DNA of 36,966 nt, taken from contig DBVV01000008.1 in assembly GCA_002308795.1 (NCBI GenBank), positions 25,540-62,505 of the forward strand. Reading direction: 5' to 3'. The translations under genes were made by a program, and so were the position numbers. The stretch comes from Mageeibacillus sp. UBA1255. Lineage in GTDB: Bacteria; Bacillota; Clostridia; UBA1212; UBA1255. The notes beneath the pieces were generated by a model. That model saw only the letters and a list, made by a program, of their open reading frames with translations, was not told where the DNA came from and did not search any database. Positions 16,158-24,550 of the stretch are shown piece after piece. Each line of letters begins with the position of its first letter. Within the stretch, counting starts at the first letter, position 1.

Positions 16158-17594
16158 ATGACAACAAAGATCGCGAAAAAAGTTTTTATAGTTTCGTTAG
16201 TCGCACTGCTTATATGTGCTATGGCGTTTACCGGGTGCAAGATCAAAAAGAAGACGCCTGAAGAAATGCTTTCATGTGCATTGACTACCTCGAAGGCGTC
16301 ATTCGAAGAAAAAAATTCGATCGTCGAAACTGCGAAAACCTTGAAAGACGGACTCGTCACGGTCGTTATTGACGGCGGAGAAGAGGGAGCGTCAATGACT
16401 CTTTATTATAAGGACGGTAAGCTGGCGATTGACACGGGCTTTTTAGGTGAGCTGATCGGAATAGACCTTAGCGAACTTAAAGATAAATTCCCGAAGTCTA
16501 TGTTCGGTACCGAAGGCGGAAATCTGTTCAACTTTAAAAAGAGCGACGAACAGGAGCTTATCGATGCGGCTGAGAAATTCACGCATGCCGAAGACGTCGA
16601 TATCGTAAAAGAAATTATGGATATCGTGAAGGAAAACGGCACGATGACTGCCGAATACGGCAGCAAGGTCGAGCTCAGATCCGGCGATACGAAGGCAGAC
16701 GTCCTTAATCTTTCGTTTACGGCGGAGCAGGTAAAAAAGATCTTCAATGATGTTTTTGAAAAGCTGAACGGTTTGGCTTCCAGGATCACCGGTGACGAAT
16801 CGTTTAAGCTTGACTCCGATATCATCGTTTCCGGTGACATCGGCGATAATGACGAGGCTGCTAACGTAAAGCTTTATACTGACACAAAGACCGGTGAGAT
16901 CCTCGGCGGTGTAGTCGTGATCAGAGAAGCAGATGAAGAGAATGATCTGACCGTTAAATTTGACGTCGAGAGGGACGACAATACTGTTAAATATGAGCTT
17001 CGTGTTCCTGGTGAGGACGAGGATTTTAATGCCGTTTTTACCGTTTCGAACGCCGGCGGAAGTGAGCAGATCCGTTTTTCTGCTGATGGGGAAGAGGTTT
17101 TCAAGTACGAGTTTAGCCGCGAGGGTAAATTTGTTGCTGTTTCGTTATTTGGTCATGAGAGCAGATTGAACTATGACGTTGAGCGCCGTGCTGATGATTC
17201 TGTTAAGTCTGTATCGGCTTCTTTCGAGATCCCGGCTGAGATGCTGGGCGGGATCGTCGGACCGTTATTTGGTTCTGCATTCGGCGGTTTCGGATTCGGA
17301 GGTGAGGATTTCGGATTCGGAGGTGAGGATTTCGGATTCGGCGGCGAGGATTTCGGCGAAGAGCCTGACTTTAACGATTACGATTATGATTATGATTATG
17401 ATAACGGTTATGATTATGATAACGATTATGATTATGATAACGATTATGATTATGTTCCCGCGAACGTTAAAGTCCGGATGAACTGCGACGTCGAGGGGGC
17501 AATGCCTGAGTACAGAAACATTCTGGATATGTCTGCTGCGGACCTCCAGAAAATGTTAATGGATCTATTACTCTCCGGCGCGGTCCAGGAGTGA
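16158..17594 (+). CDS. Putative lipoprotein with Gly-Phe and Asp-Tyr repeat tract
   Basis: A 478 aa protein. The signal peptide has a lipobox-like AFTGC (Cys27), so it is probably a surface lipoprotein. Residues about 30-375 are a beta-rich region of unknown family with repeated LTVKFDVE / VKYELRVPG type strands, somewhat like LolA/LppX-style lipid-binding folds; that comparison is only an impression. Residues 378-398 are three exact FGFGGED units, followed at 407-432 by a tract made only of Asp, Tyr, Asn and one Gly. About 45 ordinary residues close the protein. AAAGGAGA precedes the ATG. A terminator follows. The acidic tract could bind calcium or other cations, which is inference. Confidence 0.8.
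   Translation: MTTKIAKKVFIVSLVALLICAMAFTGCKIKKKTPEEMLSCALTTSKASFEEKNSIVETAKTLKDGLVTVVIDGGEEGASMTLYYKDGKLAIDTGFLGELIGIDLSELKDKFPKSMFGTEGGNLFNFKKSDEQELIDAAEKFTHAEDVDIVKEIMDIVKENGTMTAEYGSKVELRSGDTKADVLNLSFTAEQVKKIFNDVFEKLNGLASRITGDESFKLDSDIIVSGDIGDNDEAANVKLYTDTKTGEILGGVVVIREADEENDLTVKFDVERDDNTVKYELRVPGEDEDFNAVFTVSNAGGSEQIRFSADGEEVFKYEFSREGKFVAVSLFGHESRLNYDVERRADDSVKSVSASFEIPAEMLGGIVGPLFGSAFGGFGFGGEDFGFGGEDFGFGGEDFGEEPDFNDYDYDYDYDNGYDYDNDYDYDNDYDYVPANVKVRMNCDVEGAMPEYRNILDMSAADLQKMLMDLLLSGAVQE
17289..17351 (+). repeat. Three tandem 21-bp repeats in the lipoprotein gene
   Basis: Three in-frame 21-bp units (17289-17309, 17310-17330, 17331-17351) encode FGFGGED. The first two are identical in sequence and the third has two silent changes (GGA to GGC and GGT to GGC). 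Confidence 0.95.
17376..17453 (+). repeat. GAT/TAT low-complexity repeat encoding an Asp-Tyr tract
   Basis: The 78 bp are built from GATTAT and GATAAC hexamers with one GGT. They encode 26 residues of alternating Asp with Tyr or Asn. The codon set is restricted (GAT, TAT, AAC, one TAC), which fits recent expansion by slippage. Confidence 0.95.
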
Positions 17595-17640
17595 ATATAG
17601 CGGGCGTCAATGACCGCATATGATCTGAAACAGTTGATCG

Positions 17641-17661
17641 TTTATCATTTATCATTTATCA
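17641..17661 (+). repeat. Three tandem TTTATCA heptads
   Basis: TTTATCA occurs three times head to tail, 9 bp before the terminator stem. It is another 7-bp repeat beside a hairpin, like the element at 4102-4306. Confidence 0.9.
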
Positions 17662-17670
17662 TGTTTTATG

Positions 17671-17695
17671 CCGGACCTTCGGGCCCGGTTTTTTT
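17671..17695 (+). terminator. Intrinsic terminator after the Asp-Tyr lipoprotein
   Basis: CCGGACC (17671-17677) pairs with GGCCCGG-type sequence (17682-17688) across a TTCG tetraloop with one A-C mismatch. Seven Ts follow (17689-17695). Confidence 0.88.
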
Positions 17696-17696
17696 A

Positions 17697-18085
17697 TGCC
17701 CTTCGGGGCCGTATATCACGAGCCGGGGAAGCGTTTTGAAGAGACGGCGGATTTTTCGGAAATATTTTTCTGTGCTGTGATTGAACAAAATTCTGCGCAG
17801 TCAACAGCGCCGCCGAAAACGTGCTTAACAGCCCCGTATTCGGATTTTAACATCCACAACCAAATATCATTTTTCGACGTTCCGGAAAAGTTAAAAAAAA
17901 CGAGCGCGGCGTAAAACTCTTGTGATAGAATCCGGCTCCCGGACAGAAAACCGCGAATGCCCGAAGCGTGGTCAATGTCAGCGGGGCAAGGGCGGCCGTT
18001 TTCCTGACGGTTCATAAAACGGATCCGCGGCGGAATTCCCTTTGCGGCTGCCCTTTTCAAAACGCATCGGGGACGGAGGGTCAGA
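17697..18085. other. Intergenic region without a convincing gene
   Basis: About 390 bp separate the terminator from the kinase gene. No frame on either strand shows a plausible start with an RBS or a recognisable protein. A possible extended -10 (TGATAGAAT, 17923-17931) lacks a matching -35. GGAGGG at 18075-18080 is the kinase RBS. The promoter of the kinase-adhesin cluster should lie here, but I cannot place it with confidence. Confidence 0.5.
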
Positions 18086-19759
18086 ATGGAAGGCACAAAA
18101 GGCGGAAAATACAATATCGTTGAAACTATATGCAGCGAAAGAGCGTTTCGCGGGATCGACACTTCTGTAAACCGTCAGGTTTTTATAAAGAAGTTCAAAC
18201 CGGATGACGAAGCGTTTGAAAACGAGAAACGCAGCCTGATGTCGGTTACAAGTCCGCACGTTCCGGAATTTATTGACGAGTACAGCGACGAGAACGGAAA
18301 ATATATTGTCACCGAATGGATACCGGGGTTAACGCTCTACGAATTCGTACATACTGAAGGGCCGCTCGATGATGAAGCGACAGGCGAGATAATTATAAAA
18401 ATATGTGAAGCTCTGTCGTTTTTCCACTGGAACCGCCTTGGCGCAACAGCTTTCCTGGATCTCAAACCGTCGAACATAATTCTCAGGAACTATGCCGGGT
18501 TTGACGTGAAACGAATCGACATATGCTTTGTGGATCTTGAAGCGGCGAGAGTCGTTTCGCAGGAGAGTGCCTCTTCCGTTCCCGGTAAGGAGAGCGATGC
18601 CGGGGCGGCAAGGAAAACGCTGCGCCTTGGAAGTCCGTATTTTACCGCGCCGGAGGTGCTTTTCGGTCAGAGCTGCATTCAAAGCGACATTTATTCGATA
18701 GGCGTGATGGCGGGATATATGATCACCGGGCGCGAAGAGTATCCGTCTGCATACGCGATACGGGGATTCTGGGGAGAATTCATTGTCCGCTGTACCGATC
18801 CGGATCCGGGTAAGAGATATGCCGGGGTCAGAAACGTGATCGACGCCGTCAGGGATCATCTGAGAACGGCGAGATCCGGGAAAAACGGAGGGCGTTCGAC
18901 GAACCGCTCCGGAACCGTCCAAGGGCGTTCAAAGCCGGATGACAGACCGGAATCGTCTGAAGTGCAAGGTGACGCGAGAGTTCAGAGGTTTATTAAAGAC
19001 ACTTTGAATTTCAGACGCTCGTGCATAATGGTCGAAGGGAATCCGTGCTTCGTGAGCGAGATGGGCAGCGCCGCGGCGGGGTCGGGATTCAGGACGGGTG
19101 TGTTTTCGCTTTCGGAACGCGGGAGAGAAAATCTTGAGTATTACTTTACCGGAAAGAAGGAAGATATGACGAACGTGGCCGAAAAATCACTGTATCCGTT
19201 CGTTTTCGATCACAGATCGATGTATCTCCACGGAAGCGACGAATGGACTGAAAAAGGGCTGCTGAAGATGTCCGGAGAGGGGAAAAGGCTATTTACGGGA
19301 ACGTTCAAGCAATGTCTTGAGCTGCCGCTTCGGAAAAGCGAAGACGTGCGCAGATTCGTGGAATGGTGTATGACGAACTTCGATATAACGCTCATGAACG
19401 TTGAGCGTGGAGACGATCCCGCGCTGATAAACACACTGCTCGAAAGCTGTAACTACGTCGTGGCAACTCCCGATTCAAACGTCGAGGATATGGAGTCTTT
19501 CAGGAATTACTATCTAACTCTTGCGCAAAGCGGAAAGCTTGTATATTCAAAAGTCAGATTTGTTGCCTGGGACTATGCAGAACGTGAATCAAACCGCGAC
19601 AGCCTTTTCCGGATAGTCGGTAAGGACAAGTATTTAGGCGAGGTGTTTAAAAGTGAGGCCAGAGACAGGCGTAAAAACAGACTGGAAAACGCAGGTTCTG
19701 TTCTGGACGATCTTTCGGAGGGTCAATACGAGGATATACTTCAGAAGTTGATAAGCTGA
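18086..19759 (+). CDS. Hanks-type Ser/Thr kinase fused to a degenerate MinD/ParA-like domain
   Basis: A 557 aa protein. Residues 1-260 form a eukaryotic-like kinase domain: Lys35 (VFIKK), a candidate alpha-C Glu47, catalytic Asp125 in FLDLKPSN with Lys127 and Asn130, metal-binding Asp150 in VDLEA (replacing DFG), and APE at 188-190. The His-Arg before the catalytic Asp is replaced by Phe-Leu (non-RD kinase). A Gly-rich loop is not obvious. After a polar linker (262-300), residues 310-557 have a strand order like MinD/CpaE ATPases (FDITLMNVERGDDPALI, then SCNYVVATPDSN), but no Walker A motif is present. There is no signal peptide or membrane segment, so it is cytoplasmic. GGAGGG precedes the ATG. 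It heads the surface-protein cluster, where I infer a regulatory role. Confidence 0.83.
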   Translation: MEGTKGGKYNIVETICSERAFRGIDTSVNRQVFIKKFKPDDEAFENEKRSLMSVTSPHVPEFIDEYSDENGKYIVTEWIPGLTLYEFVHTEGPLDDEATGEIIIKICEALSFFHWNRLGATAFLDLKPSNIILRNYAGFDVKRIDICFVDLEAARVVSQESASSVPGKESDAGAARKTLRLGSPYFTAPEVLFGQSCIQSDIYSIGVMAGYMITGREEYPSAYAIRGFWGEFIVRCTDPDPGKRYAGVRNVIDAVRDHLRTARSGKNGGRSTNRSGTVQGRSKPDDRPESSEVQGDARVQRFIKDTLNFRRSCIMVEGNPCFVSEMGSAAAGSGFRTGVFSLSERGRENLEYYFTGKKEDMTNVAEKSLYPFVFDHRSMYLHGSDEWTEKGLLKMSGEGKRLFTGTFKQCLELPLRKSEDVRRFVEWCMTNFDITLMNVERGDDPALINTLLESCNYVVATPDSNVEDMESFRNYYLTLAQSGKLVYSKVRFVAWDYAERESNRDSLFRIVGKDKYLGEVFKSEARDRRKNRLENAGSVLDDLSEGQYEDILQKLIS

Positions 19760-19786
19760 TCAGGCCGGTCCGGGCGGGAGGTCGTT

Positions 19787-20524
19787 GTGAACAGGCGTCA
19801 ATCTTTATTTTTAAGGCAGCTTGGCCGTACGGCATCGATCATCGCGGATCATATTGACGGCAGCGGCGAAAAGAGCGGGGAAGAGATCATTGCCGACGCT
19901 ATCTGGAAGAGCATGTATTATTTCTGTAAAGAAGTTCGCGGTGAGCTTTCCGGAATGCTGAAGGGCAGTGCCACGAAGGATTGTTTCGAGGTGTCCGACT
20001 GGTTCGAGGATATGCGCCGTAAATACGGAAAATGCAGTGACATATTGACGTTTTGCCAGATACTGTGCTGCATATTCAGAACCGGACGCGCAAGCGAGGG
20101 GTCGATAGCGCTGAGGCTTCTCTCGAGGGCAGTCAGCCTTGCCGGCGACGGTGGTATCGCGTCAGATATGATACCGGTCTGGCAGTATATGATAAAGAAC
20201 AAGGCGGCATTTTTCAGCTGTTCGGATAACGGATGTGACTTCGGGAACGATGATAGAAATTATGACAGAAACGATGAAAAAAACGATGATAAAAACGATG
20301 ACAGACGTGACGACAGAATTGTCTTCGGCAGGATGCTGCTTTCACTATGCTGCTGCGCAGGCAATGATAAAAGGTACAAAAATCAGATGAAAATGATGTA
20401 CTTTTTTATAAACGCGTATGCGGCCGCGCCGGATGAAAGAGAGCGGATACTTGAAGCGGTGCATGCAGGCGCTTTAAAAGGAGACACAAGGCTTTTCTCG
20501 ACACTTGAAGCGGCATACGGCTGA
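19787..20524 (+). CDS. Uncharacterised cytoplasmic protein with Asp/Asn/Lys tract
   Basis: I do not recognise this 245 aa protein. It has no signal peptide. It is largely helical, with several Cys residues (FCQILCCIF, LLSLCCCAG) and a low-complexity stretch near residues 150-176 made of Asp, Asn, Arg, Lys and Glu (DDRNYDRNDEKNDDKNDDRR). That stretch splits the protein into two helical halves. The GTG at 19787 is supported by GGGAGG 5 nt upstream. It starts 27 nt after the kinase stop and ends 48 nt before the adhesin start, so it is probably in the same operon. It could be an adaptor or substrate of the kinase; this is inference from position alone. Confidence 0.72.
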   Translation: MNRRQSLFLRQLGRTASIIADHIDGSGEKSGEEIIADAIWKSMYYFCKEVRGELSGMLKGSATKDCFEVSDWFEDMRRKYGKCSDILTFCQILCCIFRTGRASEGSIALRLLSRAVSLAGDGGIASDMIPVWQYMIKNKAAFFSCSDNGCDFGNDDRNYDRNDEKNDDKNDDRRDDRIVFGRMLLSLCCCAGNDKRYKNQMKMMYFFINAYAAAPDERERILEAVHAGALKGDTRLFSTLEAAYG

Positions 20525-20572
20525 CCGGGCCGGAAAAGCAGTGCTATGTTTAATAACAAAGAGGATCAAAAA

Positions 20573-23086
20573 ATGGACAAGAACAGTAAGAAAAACAATA
20601 AAAACACGAAGATATTTACAAAAATAAGACTGACAAGGCTCATAGCGTTTACCGCGGCGATGCTGCTTTTCCTTTCCGGGATCAGTTTCCCGTTTGCGGC
20701 GAAAACTGCGAACTGGACGAGCCGGCTGGATGATCTTACTGGTTACGGAGGGGCAGAATACTATAAAAAAAGCGGCTACTACGTAAATATCTACGGCCAA
20801 GGCGGCGTGATCGAGGAAGTCCGTTACAAAGCGGGCGGGAGCAGACAGCGCGTATATTATCTGACGAATACGGATACGGGAGAAGAGCAGACTGCCTACT
20901 GCCTCGCGTCGGGACTTTCATTCAGCACCGGAGCGGGATACGGATCAGATCCGGATAACGGACAAGTTTTTGCGGAATATTATGAAAATTTACCCGCAAG
21001 CGCAAAAGACGGGATCGCGTTTGCTTCTATCTACGGTTTTAACGAAAAGAAGATGTCGCTAAACGGCCCCGGACCGGTCGAGGGAACGCTTGGCAGCGAT
21101 TTCTGGATGGCAACGCAGTGTATCATCTGGGAGTATCAGCAGGGGATCAGAACTGACGCAGGGCTGCGCAGATCAAAAGGGCAGATTGCAGCGGACAACT
21201 ATTACAGTATCGTTAAGGATAAACCAGCGGAAAAATGCTACGACTATCTTTTGGATCTCATAAAAGAGGCATCGTCCGTTCCGACTTTTGCAGCGGTCAA
21301 TGAATCAGGCTGGGACAAAGTTGTGGAATTGTCCGAGACTGCTCCGGAGTCAGGTTTCTACGAGTTGAGAATATACAGCAGAACGACGGTGCTCCCGGGC
21401 AATTATTATGTGACGGACGAGGCAGGAGCCGTCCTTCCCGACGTGCAGCTTACTGTAGCGGGCAATAGCTTCAGGTTTACATCGACGCGCAAATATGAGG
21501 CGGGAAAACGGATCATTGTCCGCAGGCAGGAAGACGGAACAGACGAGGGTGCTGCCGTGTTTTTCGGTCCGGATGATCCCGGAAAGCAGACGATGCTGAG
21601 TACTGCGGGCAGGCTTGCAACACCGTTTAAAATGTATCTGTCTATTAAAACCATTGACAACAACGGTGAGAAGGTCAGGCTAGAGATCCGGAAGAGTTCG
21701 GGCGACGGTATCGTCGAAGGGGTGCCCTTCATATACGCCTGGAAAAGTTCGGATGACCGGTATTATAACAGGACTGTCTATACGGACGAAACCGGAATGA
21801 ATGCGGCCGAATTCAGGATGAGTATGAACCCGGGAGACGTGATGTCAAATTTACGTTATATCGCCGTAATGGAACAGCCATCCGACCGGTACGAATCTTC
21901 TTTAACGAGTGAATCGGGCAATATCGGTTTTTCTTTAGACGTTTTTTTCTGCAAAGGCGAGCAGAATGGAGAACTGGTCTGGAAGTATGCTTATTCGATA
22001 AATGAAGCAATTAGTATGTCTGCGGACGGGAAAGCATATCCCGGGCATCTGATCAACGTCGGATATGACCGTGAGAACAGCGTTATTTTCCTGGATTATT
22101 ATAATGATCCGCTTAAAGGGAAGGTGAAGCTGATAAAACAGTCGGAGACAGGATCTGCGGGAGGCTTTGTGTTCGAGCTTACGGGACAAGACCCGGAAAA
22201 CGCGGGCATCGTCATCAGGCAGACTACAGGCAGCGATGGCATAGCGTTATGGAACGACCTGCTTCCGGGAACGTATATGATCAAAGAAATTTTGCCCGCG
22301 CAGAGCGTCTGGGAGGAGCCGGATCCGGTCATCGTGACGGTAGAACCGGATAAGACCGCTACAGTGAACGTGCGAAACGTGCTTAAAAAAGGGATGATAC
22401 GGATAGTGAAAACATCCGAAGACGGCCTGTTTGACGGAATAAGCTTTGTCGTTGTGAATACGAGCGGTTTTTCTGTCACTGTTTTGCCTGACGAGGACAG
22501 TATTCAGGTGATAGACGGAGTTCCGGCATTCGTGGCGCTTATCGGCGGTCTGGAGCCTGGGACGTACACTGTCGTAGAGAATGCTCCCGCAAGATACAAA
22601 CAGCAGTACGGCAAGATAGTTTCAGTGGAATCGGGACGTACGGCAGAGGTCAGGTTCCACAACGAGTTAAGCGACGTGACACTTACAATTGTGAAATCAA
22701 TATACGCGGAAGAGTTTATTCCTGCGCACGGGGACGCGACGTTCATATTCAGGATAAAAGACGTTGACCGTGATAAGACGTATTACCGCGCGGTAAGTTT
22801 CGGCGCCGCTGATAAGCAGAAAGGGCAGAGCGGCCTTATTTCGAAAAGCATCTCGATACAGGGATTGCTGCCGGGCACGTACGAAGTGACGGAATTAAAA
22901 ACTCTCAGATATGAGTTAGAGTCGATCGAGCCGGGCGACGGCGTGACAGTAAGCGGTGCGAAAGCCGTATACGTGCTAGGCTCCGATCATATCAGCGCGA
23001 ACGCTGAATTCATAAACAGAGTGATCAATCAGGAAAAAACGACCGATACGGCTTTTTGTGAGAACCGTTTCGGAGGCGGAAAGTAG
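20573..23086 (+). CDS. Thioester (TQXA) and SpaA/Cna-B domain surface adhesin, no sortase signal
   Basis: A secreted 837 aa protein with a long basic n-region and hydrophobic core (about 22-43, ending FPFAA). Residues about 60-240 fit a thioester domain: Cys110 in TAYCLASG and Gln182 in MATQCIIWEY are the expected Cys-Gln pair. Downstream are beta-sandwich repeats of SpaA/Cna-B type, starting near KGKVKLIKQSE, KGMIRIVKTSE and DVTLTIVKSIY, each ending in a PGTYxVxE motif, the usual end of these domains (possible isopeptide crosslinks). The C-terminus (INQEKTTDTAFCENRFGGGK) has no LPxTG motif or membrane helix. The ATG at 20573 has AAAGAGGA 7 nt away; the upstream ATG at 20546 has a weaker site. 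The signal peptidase gene follows. Confidence 0.87.
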   Translation: MDKNSKKNNKNTKIFTKIRLTRLIAFTAAMLLFLSGISFPFAAKTANWTSRLDDLTGYGGAEYYKKSGYYVNIYGQGGVIEEVRYKAGGSRQRVYYLTNTDTGEEQTAYCLASGLSFSTGAGYGSDPDNGQVFAEYYENLPASAKDGIAFASIYGFNEKKMSLNGPGPVEGTLGSDFWMATQCIIWEYQQGIRTDAGLRRSKGQIAADNYYSIVKDKPAEKCYDYLLDLIKEASSVPTFAAVNESGWDKVVELSETAPESGFYELRIYSRTTVLPGNYYVTDEAGAVLPDVQLTVAGNSFRFTSTRKYEAGKRIIVRRQEDGTDEGAAVFFGPDDPGKQTMLSTAGRLATPFKMYLSIKTIDNNGEKVRLEIRKSSGDGIVEGVPFIYAWKSSDDRYYNRTVYTDETGMNAAEFRMSMNPGDVMSNLRYIAVMEQPSDRYESSLTSESGNIGFSLDVFFCKGEQNGELVWKYAYSINEAISMSADGKAYPGHLINVGYDRENSVIFLDYYNDPLKGKVKLIKQSETGSAGGFVFELTGQDPENAGIVIRQTTGSDGIALWNDLLPGTYMIKEILPAQSVWEEPDPVIVTVEPDKTATVNVRNVLKKGMIRIVKTSEDGLFDGISFVVVNTSGFSVTVLPDEDSIQVIDGVPAFVALIGGLEPGTYTVVENAPARYKQQYGKIVSVESGRTAEVRFHNELSDVTLTIVKSIYAEEFIPAHGDATFIFRIKDVDRDKTYYRAVSFGAADKQKGQSGLISKSISIQGLLPGTYEVTELKTLRYELESIEPGDGVTVSGAKAVYVLGSDHISANAEFINRVINQEKTTDTAFCENRFGGGK

Positions 23087-23131
23087 ATCCCGGTACCGGT
23101 AATACCGGCTGAAAAATCCGGAGGAATTTAA

Positions 23132-23701
23132 ATGAAATATGGAAAAAGAAGAGGCCCGGGAGCCGTTTTTGTGAAAATTTTCCGGGTCATAGGGAGAATC
23201 GTCTTTTTCAGCATCCCGATAATATTGCTGCTGGTCATCATTTCACAGGCGTCAGGCGTCAGATATATGTGTGTACTGTCGTCGTCAATGGAACCGGAAC
23301 TGCCACAGGGCAGCCTGATCGTTGTTGTCCCGCGAAGAGCCGAAGAGATACGCACCGGTGATAATCTGACGTACTTCATATCAGGTAATTACGTCACGCA
23401 CAGGGTCGTACGGATAGACAGGGAAAACAAAAAGATCATAACAAAAGGGATAGCCGGAAAACTGGAGGACGCTCCGGTACCGTACGGCGCGGTAAAGGGA
23501 GTCCAGAAACTGTGTTTCCCGGGGCTGGGAAGACTGGCGGAGAAGCTCGGGACCGCCAGAGGAAAAATAATAATATTGTCGGCTGCGACGGCGATTTTTA
23601 TTGCTGTGATCATTGCTGACATCATCCTGGGCAGGCGCCGCAAAACAGCGGCAAATCAAATCGATCTGACTGCATATGCAGCGGAAAATAATATTTTATA
23701 A
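23132..23701 (+). CDS. sipW: Signal peptidase I, SipW / ER type
   Basis: A 189 aa membrane serine protease that removes signal peptides on the outer face. An N-terminal TM (about 20-40) is followed by VLSSSMEPELPQGSL with catalytic Ser52 before Met, and by NYVTHRVVRI with His90 in place of the Lys of ordinary bacterial enzymes. This Ser/His arrangement marks the SipW/archaeal/ER subclass. A second TM (about 147-172) precedes a basic tail. SipW enzymes process TasA-like substrates in Bacillus; the next three genes have matching signal peptides, so a dedicated pairing is likely. GGAGGAATTTAA precedes the ATG, and the next gene starts 11 nt after the stop. Confidence 0.93.
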   Translation: MKYGKRRGPGAVFVKIFRVIGRIVFFSIPIILLLVIISQASGVRYMCVLSSSMEPELPQGSLIVVVPRRAEEIRTGDNLTYFISGNYVTHRVVRIDRENKKIITKGIAGKLEDAPVPYGAVKGVQKLCFPGLGRLAEKLGTARGKIIILSAATAIFIAVIIADIILGRRRKTAANQIDLTAYAAENNIL

Positions 23702-23712
23702 GGAGGCTCATT

Positions 23713-24420
23713 ATGAAAAGGAGCGAAAAGATCATCATCGGAATTCTGACAATAGGCTTGCTGGCGGCTTTGGCGGTTGGAGGCACCCTTGCTTATATGA
23801 CAGACTGGGAAAACAAGGAAAACACGTTTACCGTAGGGACCCTTGACGTTTCACTTGAGGAAAAGAACTGGGAAGAAGACGGCGAAGACGTTGTCCCGGG
23901 CGACACGTTTGATAAAGACCCCGTCGTTAAGGGTGTGGCGAACGACAGCTACGTACGTATGCGCGTTATTATCAAAGACAGTGCGGGCAATATTATCACT
24001 GACGCGTCAAGGTTGTCCCTTATTAAGAGCATGATAAGATACGACAGCACGTATGATGCTGCCGCTCAGAAAAGCGGGACAGTGATCGTAGCGGGAGAAT
24101 CGTATTCTTTAGCTGACGTGGCTGCGATGCCCATGGTAAACCCGGATTTCACCGAGGAGGCCACAGGAAAGAACGGCGAATATTGCTTTAACTACAGCAA
24201 AGTGCTCAATGACGGCGACAGCGTTGCTCTGTTTACGAACGTCGTTGTCCCCACCGACTGGTCGCAGGTACAGCTCGATAAAGTCGGAGCGTTCAAGATC
24301 GACGTGGTAGTCGAGGCCATCCAGGCAAAGAACTTCAGCGGAGCAGAGGCGGCTTTTGAAGCGCTTGACAACGAAATAAGCGCCGGAACTATAGTGAAAA
24401 ATTATGACTCCGGCAGATGA
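23713..24420 (+). CDS. TasA/camelysin-like secreted protein with SipW-type signal peptide
   Basis: A 235 aa protein whose N-terminus has the SipW-cognate pattern: a basic start, a long hydrophobic core (about 7-26), then GGTLAYMTDWENKENTFTVGTLDV. The mature part is a beta-rich TasA-like domain with ENTFTVGTLDVSLEE, a VVPGDTFDKDP segment and SYVRMRVIIKD. In Bacillus, TasA and camelysin are surface or matrix-fibre proteins; here I infer a fibre or surface subunit. AAGGAGG precedes the ATG, and the gene lies directly after the signal peptidase that should process it. Confidence 0.87.
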   Translation: MKRSEKIIIGILTIGLLAALAVGGTLAYMTDWENKENTFTVGTLDVSLEEKNWEEDGEDVVPGDTFDKDPVVKGVANDSYVRMRVIIKDSAGNIITDASRLSLIKSMIRYDSTYDAAAQKSGTVIVAGESYSLADVAAMPMVNPDFTEEATGKNGEYCFNYSKVLNDGDSVALFTNVVVPTDWSQVQLDKVGAFKIDVVVEAIQAKNFSGAEAAFEALDNEISAGTIVKNYDSGR

Positions 24421-24475
24421 CCGGATGATATTTAAGAAGCGGATCGATCATCGGATCGGGTGAGCGGGATGCGGC

Positions 24476-24505
24476 TGCCGGGAAGGCAGAAATACTTTTC
24501 CGGCA
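24476..24505 (+). promoter_or_regulatory. Intercistronic stem-loop in the TasA-like operon
   Basis: TGCCGGGAA (24476-24484) pairs with TTTCCGGCA (24497-24505), a 9-bp stem with one G-U pair and a 12-nt loop. No T-run follows. It sits in the only gap over 100 nt within the cluster and could stabilise the upstream mRNA, as in the opp operon. Confidence 0.5.
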
Positions 24506-24550
24506 GGATCCCGTCACGGCGGCAGCATAATATCATGGAGGAACCGGATC

